A DNA stretch of 64,000 nt from positions 124,001 through 188,000 of the forward strand of contig JACKLR010000002.1 of NCBI GenBank assembly GCA_024235795.1, written 5' to 3'. Numbering within the stretch: position 1 is the first letter of the stretch; every line of letters starts with the position of its first letter. Below are positions 38,485 to 44,587 of the stretch, piece after piece. Under the pieces are notes generated by a model. That model was given only the letters and a program-made list of their open reading frames with translations, searched no databases and had not been told where the DNA came from. This DNA is from Burkholderiales bacterium (GTDB lineage Bacteria > Pseudomonadota > Gammaproteobacteria > Burkholderiales > Nitrosomonadaceae). The translations under genes were made by a program, and so were the position numbers.

Positions 38485-39495
38485 ATGAATATGGATCAAG
38501 AGGGAATACTAGAACATAAACAGTTTAATGAACCAACCGTGAAGTCATCAATATTGCCAGCCCATGTAAATAAGAAGCCAACCATGCGTAACGAGACAAT
38601 TGAGGCAAGGCTTACCGATGTGTGCAATTCTGGCATGAAATTATCCCGAATAGCCATTGAATCAAATGTGTCAAAGGATCATCTTGAAGCATGGGTTAAC
38701 GGCAAAAAATCGGAAGAAACCACGCGCGCCTTATCTTCATGGTTTACGGGCATAGATGAAGAACTGGCAGAACGTAACGGCGATTTCTTTATGAGCCCAT
38801 CAGCCGAAAAATTTTTAAATGCTTTTGAACGTGCCAGAGAACCAAAAGGAAAGGATGGCAGTAGAGGAATTGCCATGATATACGGTGCATCTGGTACGGG
38901 AAAAAGTATTACTGCAAAGTGGGCTGCCGGTATGGATGAAAATGTTGTTTATGTGCAAGCGGATGGTGACCGGAATACTTGGACTGGTTTGCTGAAGGGT
39001 GTCGTTGAATCAATGGATTATTATGGGCGTGCTGCCATAGGGGAAAAATTACGGGAATTTATTTTGCGCAAAATAAGGCCAGGAGGATTGCTGATTTTTG
39101 ATCACGCTCAATTAATTCGGCTGTCTGTTATGGAACAACTATTAATTTTTCCGGACGAATACGGTGTTGCGCTTGCTTTCATTGGCAATACTAAGGGATA
39201 TAAAGATTTTACAAATGCAAAATTAGCGCATATCAGTTCACGTGTAAGGGGTTCAATCGTATTTGTTGAAATTCCTGGAGAAGATGACATTGATGCATTT
39301 CTGGAAGCACGAAGCGTTGGTGGTCGAAAAGAGAGGGAATTCTGTTTAATGATCGGACGGCAAGATGGTGGCTTGCGTTATCTTGATAATACAATATTTG
39401 AAGCGCGTAAGATTGCCTGTGCTTTGGGTGCAGAAAAGCTTGATTTGAAATTGCTCAAGTTGGGTGCTGCAAATGCAGGGTGCTGGGGCTCATAG
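38485..39495 (+). CDS. MuB-like AAA+ transposition protein
   Basis: The 336-aa protein has a helix-turn-helix N-terminus (LSRIAIESNVSKDHLEAWVN) and an AAA+ ATPase with Walker A GASGTGKS (134-141) and Walker B-like GGLLIFDHAQLI. In Mu, MuB binds DNA, activates MuA and delivers target DNA. The Walker B Glu position reads HAQ rather than the usual EAQ/DEAQ, an unusual feature that may slow ATP hydrolysis. It is co-directional with the transposase. Confidence 0.9.
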   Translation: MNMDQEGILEHKQFNEPTVKSSILPAHVNKKPTMRNETIEARLTDVCNSGMKLSRIAIESNVSKDHLEAWVNGKKSEETTRALSSWFTGIDEELAERNGDFFMSPSAEKFLNAFERAREPKGKDGSRGIAMIYGASGTGKSITAKWAAGMDENVVYVQADGDRNTWTGLLKGVVESMDYYGRAAIGEKLREFILRKIRPGGLLIFDHAQLIRLSVMEQLLIFPDEYGVALAFIGNTKGYKDFTNAKLAHISSRVRGSIVFVEIPGEDDIDAFLEARSVGGRKEREFCLMIGRQDGGLRYLDNTIFEARKIACALGAEKLDLKLLKLGAANAGCWGS

Positions 39496-39959
39496 TCAAT
39501 ACAATTGTTAAAAAATCTACGGTTTTGAATTTTGCTAAATTTTAGCCATAGAGAATGCTTCAAAAACCCCGTTAAACGCGCGTTAATTTTTCATGAAAAT
39601 TTTTTTGAATGCTATGGTGCAGAAAACAAAGAAAATCGCTCTAAAGGGCGTTTTGGTCAAATTTAACGCACCTATGCAAAAAACACCACTTGACGCACTA
39701 TTTTCACTGCGTTAATGTGGCCTTAAGTCGCGGCAAAAGCCGCGCCGGTATTGGCGTACCGAAGAAAAGGCGGACGGCCGCCATAAAGCGGTTATTTTTT
39801 GTCCGTTGATTTCACATGCTAGCCAAGTTTTGGCGGGCTGTGCGGGGAGCCTTGTGCTCGCCGGTGCCTTTTCCCGGTACGCCAACCCGTACAGTCCCGC
39901 CTCCCTGATTGGCGTCAGGGTAGCGGGAAACTAAACCACAAGAAAAGGAGAGTAATGCC
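39496..39959. other. Non-coding 464 bp between MuB-like and small genes
   Basis: The left part is AT-rich with a TTTTCATGAAAA palindrome (about 39587) and repeats of GCGTTAA. The right part is GC-rich and forms the folded region listed separately. An AAGGAG ribosome-binding site at the end serves the next small gene. Confidence 0.5.
39729..39920 (+). ncRNA. Candidate structured RNA in the Mu-like element
   Basis: Six stems are visible. A CGCGGC-AAAA-GCCGCG hairpin occupies 39729-39744. An 11-bp perfect long-range stem TTGGCGTACCG (39751-39761) with CGGTACGCCAA (39875-39885) encloses three hairpins: GGCGG/CCGCC (39769-39782), GCCAA/TTGGC (39822-39834) and GAGC/GCTC (39847-39859). A CCCTGA/TCAGGG hairpin (39903-39920) follows. 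No coding frame is supported here. The shape is that of a multi-branched RNA, but the same inverted repeats could be protein-binding DNA sites. Confidence 0.4.
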
Positions 39960-40208
39960 ATGTGTAATAATTTAAAACCCATCTTGATTGATACCCATCA
40001 AAAAATAGCATGGTTAAAGTCGTTGTCTCAAGCATCCAGCGCAATACTTTCAGGGAGTGAGTTACCCAGTAAAGTACAACGCGAGTCAGTAGGGCTGTAC
40101 CTGATTGATATAATGAATTATATCGCCACCGAAATAGAGGAAGAGCTTTCCGGGAAGGTTGTAAATCTGTATTCTGCTAATCACAATACAGGGGACAATC
40201 ATGATTAA
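39960..40208 (+). CDS. Small phage-type protein of unknown function
   Basis: The 82-aa helical protein has no recognised domain. AGAAAAGGAG lies just upstream of the ATG. Its stop overlaps the next start by 8 bp (40201-40208), so the two are translated together. It probably belongs to the early region of the Mu-like element. Confidence 0.6.
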   Translation: MCNNLKPILIDTHQKIAWLKSLSQASSAILSGSELPSKVQRESVGLYLIDIMNYIATEIEEELSGKVVNLYSANHNTGDNHD

Positions 40209-40533
40209 TCATAGCGATGAAGAAATTGAAATTGTTCAAGATTACGAAAAAATTCCCGGTACACCTGAGAACTATCATAAGCTAGCCAACAATTTTGAAG
40301 ATTCCGGTAACGCGCTTGCAGCTTTAGGTGATTTGATGATTAATTCCGATCAGGAAAGCTTGTCAGAGTTCACCTTTAAAGGCATTGGTTATCTGTTGAA
40401 TATGCTTGGCGATAACATGTTCGAAAAATGCTTTGAAACTTTAGATTTAGCCAAAGACGCACGGCAACAGAAAGATGAAAGCGGCTCTAAGTCCGCGCAA
40501 AGCGACATTGAAGTAAGCCGGAGCAGGGTATAA
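40201..40533 (+). CDS. Small phage-type protein of unknown function
   Basis: The 110-aa acidic protein (EEIEIVQDYEKIPGTPENYH, then a helical region) shows no recognised domain. It overlaps the previous gene by 8 bp, which suggests translational coupling. Its C-terminus is basic and may be DNA-related, but no function is claimed. Confidence 0.55.
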   Translation: MINHSDEEIEIVQDYEKIPGTPENYHKLANNFEDSGNALAALGDLMINSDQESLSEFTFKGIGYLLNMLGDNMFEKCFETLDLAKDARQQKDESGSKSAQSDIEVSRSRV

Positions 40534-40553
40534 AATCCGGTTAGACGGGTGAG

Positions 40554-40718
40554 CTGTGGAAATTTTCGGAGTCCACAGGCTTGGATGCTACGCATCGATG
40601 GATGGAGGGACGTCCGGCCTCCCGCCCGTTGTAAGAAATGCAAGCCGGTTGTTTCCAATGGGAATGGTTGAGGGCCGTTAGGCCATCATGATCCGGTTCG
40701 AATCCGGCGCCGGTTTGC
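40554..40718 (+). ncRNA. Candidate structured RNA ending in a tRNA-like cloverleaf
   Basis: Two hairpins, CTGTGGA/TCCACAG (40554-40578) and GATGC/GCATC (40584-40596), precede a compact fold at 40640-40718. There a 9-bp closing stem GCAAGCCGG/CCGGTTTGC (one G-T pair) encloses TTCC/GGAA, GGCC/GGCC with ATGG/CCAT outside it, and CCGG-TTCGAAT-CCGG, whose loop is the tRNA T-loop consensus. No CCA end, standard anticodon loop or canonical arm lengths are present, so it is tRNA-like rather than a normal tRNA. The rest of the 40534-40813 gap has no gene. Confidence 0.35.
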
Positions 40719-40813
40719 TTCCCCGTTTATTCCCATATCTTTAAGTCTGGTGGAACGCATTCCGCCTTCACCTATCACATATCGCTAGGCACTATAAAGG
40801 GAATTATTTCCCA

Positions 40814-41200
40814 TTGACAGTACAAGTAGACATGCCACATGAACTCAGCAATGAAAAACAAGATATTTTAAGTCTGCTTGGAGATTGTGCATTTACAAGG
40901 CTATGTATGGTTTTTGGCGGTGCACGTTTGTATATCGCCGATAGCGAGCGGTCAAGACAACGGCTAACTGTTATTGTCGGGGAAGAATTAACGGAAAAGA
41001 TCATTTTTCATTACAAGGGTTCAAGTTTGGATTTACCCAAGCTGTCCATCATAGAGATTGATAAACGCAGAAAGGCAGTCATAGAAGATCATAACAATGG
41101 CATGAGTAACATGAATTTAGCCATGAAATACGACATGACAGAACGCAATATTCGAAAGATTATTTCTAACCATAAAGACGATCAGGAGACGGGAAAATGA
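40814..41200 (+). CDS. Mor-like middle transcription activator
   Basis: The protein of 128 aa has the Mor family pattern CMVFGGARLYI followed by DHNNGMSNMNLAMKYDMTER, ending with a DNA-recognition helix. Mor activates the middle operon in Mu and so normally controls late genes. TTG at 40814 and ATG at 40832 are possible starts. The stop overlaps the next start by 4 bp (ATGA). Confidence 0.82.
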   Translation: MTVQVDMPHELSNEKQDILSLLGDCAFTRLCMVFGGARLYIADSERSRQRLTVIVGEELTEKIIFHYKGSSLDLPKLSIIEIDKRRKAVIEDHNNGMSNMNLAMKYDMTERNIRKIISNHKDDQETGK

Positions 41201-41367
41201 AATATAAAGTTATCAGTAGACTGGATCACAACAACGTAAGGTACGAGCCAGGCGAAGAAATTGGATTGTCCCAGTCAGAGGCAAGAAAACTGCTTGAAGG
41301 CGGCGTGATTGAGCGGATTATAAAGCCATTCTCTGGCGGCCAACAGGGTTCAAGCGCTGTAAATTAA
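41197..41367 (+). CDS. Small Mu-like phage protein
   Basis: A 56-aa protein starting MKYKVISRLDHNNVRYEPGE and ending GGQQGSSAVN. The pattern RYEPGEEIGLSQSEARKLLE with GGVIE is common in small proteins of Mu-like prophages. The ATG overlaps the mor stop as ATGA and has GGAGACGGGA upstream. Function unknown. Confidence 0.65.
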   Translation: MKYKVISRLDHNNVRYEPGEEIGLSQSEARKLLEGGVIERIIKPFSGGQQGSSAVN

Positions 41368-41388
41368 ATATCAAAGAGTGCATTTCAA

Positions 41389-41949
41389 ATGGATAAAAAG
41401 ATTTCAAAAACGGAAGTCAAAGGGTTAATTTCAAAATTACGCAATGCGGCCGACACCATAAAAAGCCAGATTCATGAAATTGATCAACGGGTTGAGAAGC
41501 TTTTTGTTGAAAAAGAATTGATTGAAGAAACGCAACTGACAAAAGAAGATTTCATGTTTTATGTGCGTGAGGATATTAGGCAAAGAGCGGCCAATTATCC
41601 CAATCGATTAAGACTCTGCGCAAAGAAAACCGGTTTTCCGTTCAATGTAAGTTTCTCGCAGTTGGAACGAAACATCAAATCAGGAACCTTTCAGCCTTTT
41701 CCATACCTTGATGGCGAAACCGCTCATAACGGTTCTTCTTTTGATGTAAGTGCTATTTATTGGTTATTTGGTGAGCAAATTGAACAACGGTTTTCAGACG
41801 CAATTGATCAATTCAAATGGCCAGTAAATTCAATGACCATTGAAGAGCGTCGTAAACGAATTGCCGAAATTGACGCAGAATTGGAACAGCTTGAAGAAGA
41901 TCGCAACAGCTTGACCAGTGACTTAATGAGTACGGGAATGACGCAATAA
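41389..41949 (+). CDS. Coiled-coil phage protein, paralogue 1
   Basis: The 186-aa protein has an N-terminal coiled coil (LRNAADTIKSQIHEIDQRVE), a central globular part and a C-terminal coiled coil (TIEERRKRIAEIDAELEQLE). The layout and C-terminal pattern resemble the next gene, so the two are distant tandem paralogues. No membrane segment or known domain is seen. Confidence 0.6.
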   Translation: MDKKISKTEVKGLISKLRNAADTIKSQIHEIDQRVEKLFVEKELIEETQLTKEDFMFYVREDIRQRAANYPNRLRLCAKKTGFPFNVSFSQLERNIKSGTFQPFPYLDGETAHNGSSFDVSAIYWLFGEQIEQRFSDAIDQFKWPVNSMTIEERRKRIAEIDAELEQLEEDRNSLTSDLMSTGMTQ

Positions 41950-41999
41950 CCAAAGTCAATTTAAATTCTCTATGAAGCACAGCAAAAGGAAATAGCATC

Positions 42000-42662
42000 A
42001 TGAGTGATGAATATCAAAACGTTTTGAAAGCACATGAAAACATTAAAGATTTTAAAGAAAAACTAAAAAATGATCTTCAATCAGTCATGGCTGAAATAGA
42101 AAAGGTACAAGAAAAACTCGCATGGCTGCAAAACTCATACCTGCCATTAAATGACCTTAAAGAAGCAATTATTCAATTCCTAGCGGCTAAAGGTCAAGAT
42201 TACAGAGATGAATTTATCCGTCCGGCTATAAGTGCACTGGCATGTAATCGATCGTGGGGCGCGACAAGTAAAATTCAAGAAGAATTTGGCTTGCCGCTTG
42301 AATATAAAGCTATTGAAGATGCTATTGGAGGTATAACACCGGGTTTTTCAGCATGTCAGATAATCAATCCAAATAAATCATACCCATTTGATGACAGGGC
42401 ATTTTTTTGTTTGCTGTTTGATTCAATTGAGCCGGTATTGCGCAATATTATTGAAAACATGGAATCTTCTGAATTCGGTTATGACCGGATACGTAAAGAA
42501 GAAATCGGCCCAAGCTTAGAAGAAAGGCGCGAAATGATTAAAGTCGTTGCTCAAGAAATTCTGACACTAGAACAGAAAAAGGCTTCAGTAATTAGCAAGC
42601 TGGAATCATTAGGTGTGTCGATTAGCACCTTAATTCCATCGAAAAAGCAAGGATTAGCTTAG
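42000..42662 (+). CDS. Coiled-coil phage protein, paralogue 2
   Basis: The 220-aa protein has an N-terminal coiled coil (NDLQSVMAEIEKVQEKLAWL), a middle domain and a C-terminal coiled coil (SLEERREMIKVVAQEILTLE). It aligns with the preceding gene through (T/S)xEERRxxI and the following heptads that end in SLG/STG. GGAAATAGCATC precedes the ATG. Function unknown. Confidence 0.6.
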   Translation: MSDEYQNVLKAHENIKDFKEKLKNDLQSVMAEIEKVQEKLAWLQNSYLPLNDLKEAIIQFLAAKGQDYRDEFIRPAISALACNRSWGATSKIQEEFGLPLEYKAIEDAIGGITPGFSACQIINPNKSYPFDDRAFFCLLFDSIEPVLRNIIENMESSEFGYDRIRKEEIGPSLEERREMIKVVAQEILTLEQKKASVISKLESLGVSISTLIPSKKQGLA

Positions 42663-42716
42663 ATACAGGCTCCAAACTCTATCACTGGCATAAAATCTAT
42701 ATTGAAAAGGCAAACC

Positions 42717-42911
42717 ATGAATATAGATTGGCTTGCGATAGAGGCAGCAACAAAGTCTTCAAGTAACTATGTTGCTGCAAATCATCCACCCGTTATGGTT
42801 TGCTCTGGAATTATGGATAGCTATTTTAACAGGGGTAGCTTCCATGAAAAAGAACCGTCCACAGCCATGTGGGGAAACATGGGTGCCCCCGGTTCAGTTT
42901 TATCAGCGTAA
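42717..42911 (+). CDS. Possible small ORF
   Basis: A 64-aa frame beginning MNIDWLAIEAATKSSSNYVA with AAAAGG 7 nt upstream of the ATG. No family is recognised and it slightly overlaps the stop of the opposite-strand Abi-like gene. A second frame in the same place (LWFALELWIAILTG) looks like a membrane segment, so the coding assignment is uncertain. Confidence 0.25.
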   Translation: MNIDWLAIEAATKSSSNYVAANHPPVMVCSGIMDSYFNRGSFHEKEPSTAMWGNMGAPGSVLSA

Positions 42912-43790
42912 TCCAGATTCGGTTACTAACAGAAGTATGGCCGATGCAGTTGCATTTATCGTGTATTCCGCCTTAGCTTTGCTCACTTTTCGAGAATTTA
43001 TTCCAGCGCCATGCGCTTTGCTAAGCTTGTTTCGAATAACTGCTACCAGTAAGAGTGGTTGCTCGAAAAATGGCTCAATATTTGATTTATTAATAACAGT
43101 ATGAAGCAAAGGGGAAGCAGTATCTGTCGATTGATGAGTCCACTTTTTTTTAGTGCAAATAACCTTTAAAACGCTTTCGAAGGCACTTCCACATTTAGTA
43201 AGACAATCACCATAATCAGCTTTGCGAAAATCTTCCAATGCTTCGAGAAATTCATTGTTTGCGGCAGTAAATTTTGATTTGCGAAGTAAATGAAGCGTCG
43301 GTTGTATCGCGCTGTTATACAATACTTCTGAGTCTTTTCTAATAACTTTTGGATAAGCGGTTAGAGTTGATGTTGGGTAATGACCATCATGTCCATCCGT
43401 GAATACAAAATCCGTTACGGCATATGGCAATTGGTCTTCCAGAAAAAATTCGTTGAAATCTTCAATGAAGTTGACTCGACTTGTGGCGTGAAAATAAGCT
43501 TGAGTTGGAAATATGTATTCAACAAAATCAAGAAAATGTATGTCGTCACAACTTAACAAGAAATGTATAGCATCCTCTTTAGGAGAGTGCACAACGTCAT
43601 TGGTAAGACATGGTTTACCATGAAGATAAGTTAATTTTGAATGAATTTCATTCCAGAAATCAGTCCTTTCAAATATATCTCTGCAACGCATCAAAACTCT
43701 GTTCCGGAATGATTGCGTTAGCGGTTTCTCGTGAGTTGTTTTCGGAACAGGTCTTTTTGAAAAAACATTAAATAATTCGGAAAAATCCAT
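42903..43790 (-). CDS. Abi_C/HEPN-like protein, candidate phage-defence cargo
   Basis: The 295-aa protein is unlike structural phage proteins. Its C-terminal 110 residues match the pattern of the abortive-infection C-terminal domain: CGSAFESVLKVIC, SPLLHTVIN, and VIRNKLSKAHGAG. R253-x6-H260 fits the catalytic HEPN Rx4-6H motif of RNA-cutting toxins. The N-terminal region (about 1-160) is unassigned. It faces against the element's other genes, as cargo genes often do. A toxin or defence role is inferred. Confidence 0.6.
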   Translation of the reverse strand: MDFSELFNVFSKRPVPKTTHEKPLTQSFRNRVLMRCRDIFERTDFWNEIHSKLTYLHGKPCLTNDVVHSPKEDAIHFLLSCDDIHFLDFVEYIFPTQAYFHATSRVNFIEDFNEFFLEDQLPYAVTDFVFTDGHDGHYPTSTLTAYPKVIRKDSEVLYNSAIQPTLHLLRKSKFTAANNEFLEALEDFRKADYGDCLTKCGSAFESVLKVICTKKKWTHQSTDTASPLLHTVINKSNIEPFFEQPLLLVAVIRNKLSKAHGAGINSRKVSKAKAEYTINATASAILLLVTESGLR

Positions 43791-44080
43791 ATCTTTGAAT
43801 ATGCAAAATATTTAGATCACTATTATATAACCGAGTGTGAAAGTTTGCGTTTTATTTGGAACAGTCTAGTGGAAATAGGAAGCTAATGTTTGTATCAATT
43901 CATTTGTCCCGATGTTTCAAAATAATTGTCCGCTGTTAATTGTTGTCTTAAATCTCTGTTTTACTTCCAAGTCTTTCCATTCTGATTTAACGGTATATTT
44001 TAATTCCGTTTTGCTTTCGTAAAAATTCCGGTTTTATCTTCCCGCTTACAAATCCGGTGAAATTTTTCTTGTGATTGCTC
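43791..44080. other. AT-rich region at the right edge of the Mu-like element
   Basis: The right copy of the 12-bp inverted sequence lies at 43851-43862. Further right are several GACAATT/AATTGTC-type short repeats near 43905-43950 (for example AATAATTGTCCGCTGTTAATTGTTGTC), which could be additional transposase sites. No gene is supported. Confidence 0.45.
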
Positions 44081-44109
44081 TTGAAATTATTGATGATAAT
44101 CCTTATTAT
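44081..44109 (+). promoter_or_regulatory. groESL sigma70-type promoter
   Basis: TTGAAA (44081-44086) and TATTAT (44104-44109) are separated by 17 bp. The predicted start site falls within the CIRCE operator, which explains how HrcA binding could block transcription. Confidence 0.7.
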
Positions 44110-44111
44110 TG

Positions 44112-44138
44112 TTAGCACTCATTGATGGCGAGTGCTAA
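44112..44138. promoter_or_regulatory. CIRCE operator (HrcA)
   Basis: TTAGCACTC and GAGTGCTAA are perfect 9-bp inverted repeats separated by a 9-bp spacer, the exact CIRCE architecture. The site lies 91 bp upstream of groES. The hrcA gene is not in the window. Confidence 0.95.
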
Positions 44139-44229
44139 CACCGTTTATGGATTGTCAGAATAGCTTATCAATAGATAGACAAATTATTTCATAAATTTGC
44201 AGCATTAAATTTTTAATAGGAGAAAAAGC

Positions 44230-44520
44230 ATGAAAATTCGTCCATTACATGACCGCGTGATTGTCAAACGGCTGGAAGAAGAACGCAAGACCGCGTCCGG
44301 TATTGTTATTCCAGACAGTGCTACAGAGAAACCAGATCAAGGAGAAATTCTTGCCGTCGGCAAAGGCAAGGTTGCTGAAGATGGCAGTGTGCGTGCATTG
44401 GAAGTTAAAGTGGGCGACAAAGTATTGTTCGGCAAGTATTCCGGCCAGGCTGTTAAAGTTGAAGGTGAAGAACTGTTAGTGATGCGCGAAGAAGATATCA
44501 TGGGCGTGATTGAAGGTTGA
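44230..44520 (+). CDS. groES: Co-chaperonin GroES
   Basis: The 96-aa lid of the GroEL chamber. MKIRPLHDRVIVKR is the N-terminal signature; a mobile loop follows with EERKTASGIVIPDSA, and the dome part has GKYSGQAVKVEGEEL. A strong AGGAG precedes the ATG. Transcribed with groEL under the CIRCE-controlled promoter. Confidence 0.97.
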   Translation: MKIRPLHDRVIVKRLEEERKTASGIVIPDSATEKPDQGEILAVGKGKVAEDGSVRALEVKVGDKVLFGKYSGQAVKVEGEELLVMREEDIMGVIEG

Positions 44521-44587
44521 TGTTCCATTTAATATGAATATTTAGCTTGCCAAAACAATATGTTAAAGAATTAGGAGAAAGAAAATT

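Larger units (their letters stand above)
35249..43862. mobile_element. Reduced Mu-like element (approximate limits)
   Basis: The gene order repressor (minus), ner-like, transposase A, transposition protein B, small genes and mor matches the left end of phage Mu. Late genes for head, tail and lysis are absent. The limits are set by the candidate 12-bp inverted sequences GTTCCAAATAAA at 35249-35260 and its complement at 43851-43862, both outside the first and last genes. The true ends and target duplication were not found. The element lies between an alcohol dehydrogenase gene and groESL. Confidence 0.7.

Noticed and set aside
40640..40718. Functional tRNA gene
   Set aside because: The T-arm fits, but the anticodon arm and CCA end do not; kept only as a tRNA-like structure.
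42769..43104. 111-aa frame with a membrane-like segment
   Set aside because: Most of it is antisense to the Abi-like gene; only the first 40 residues are free, and a competing frame has a better ribosome-binding site.
35249..43862. RNA-guided transposition system
   Set aside because: Structured RNA candidates lie near MuA/MuB-like genes, but no Cas12k, TnpB, IscB or other guide-dependent nuclease is present and no CRISPR repeat was seen.
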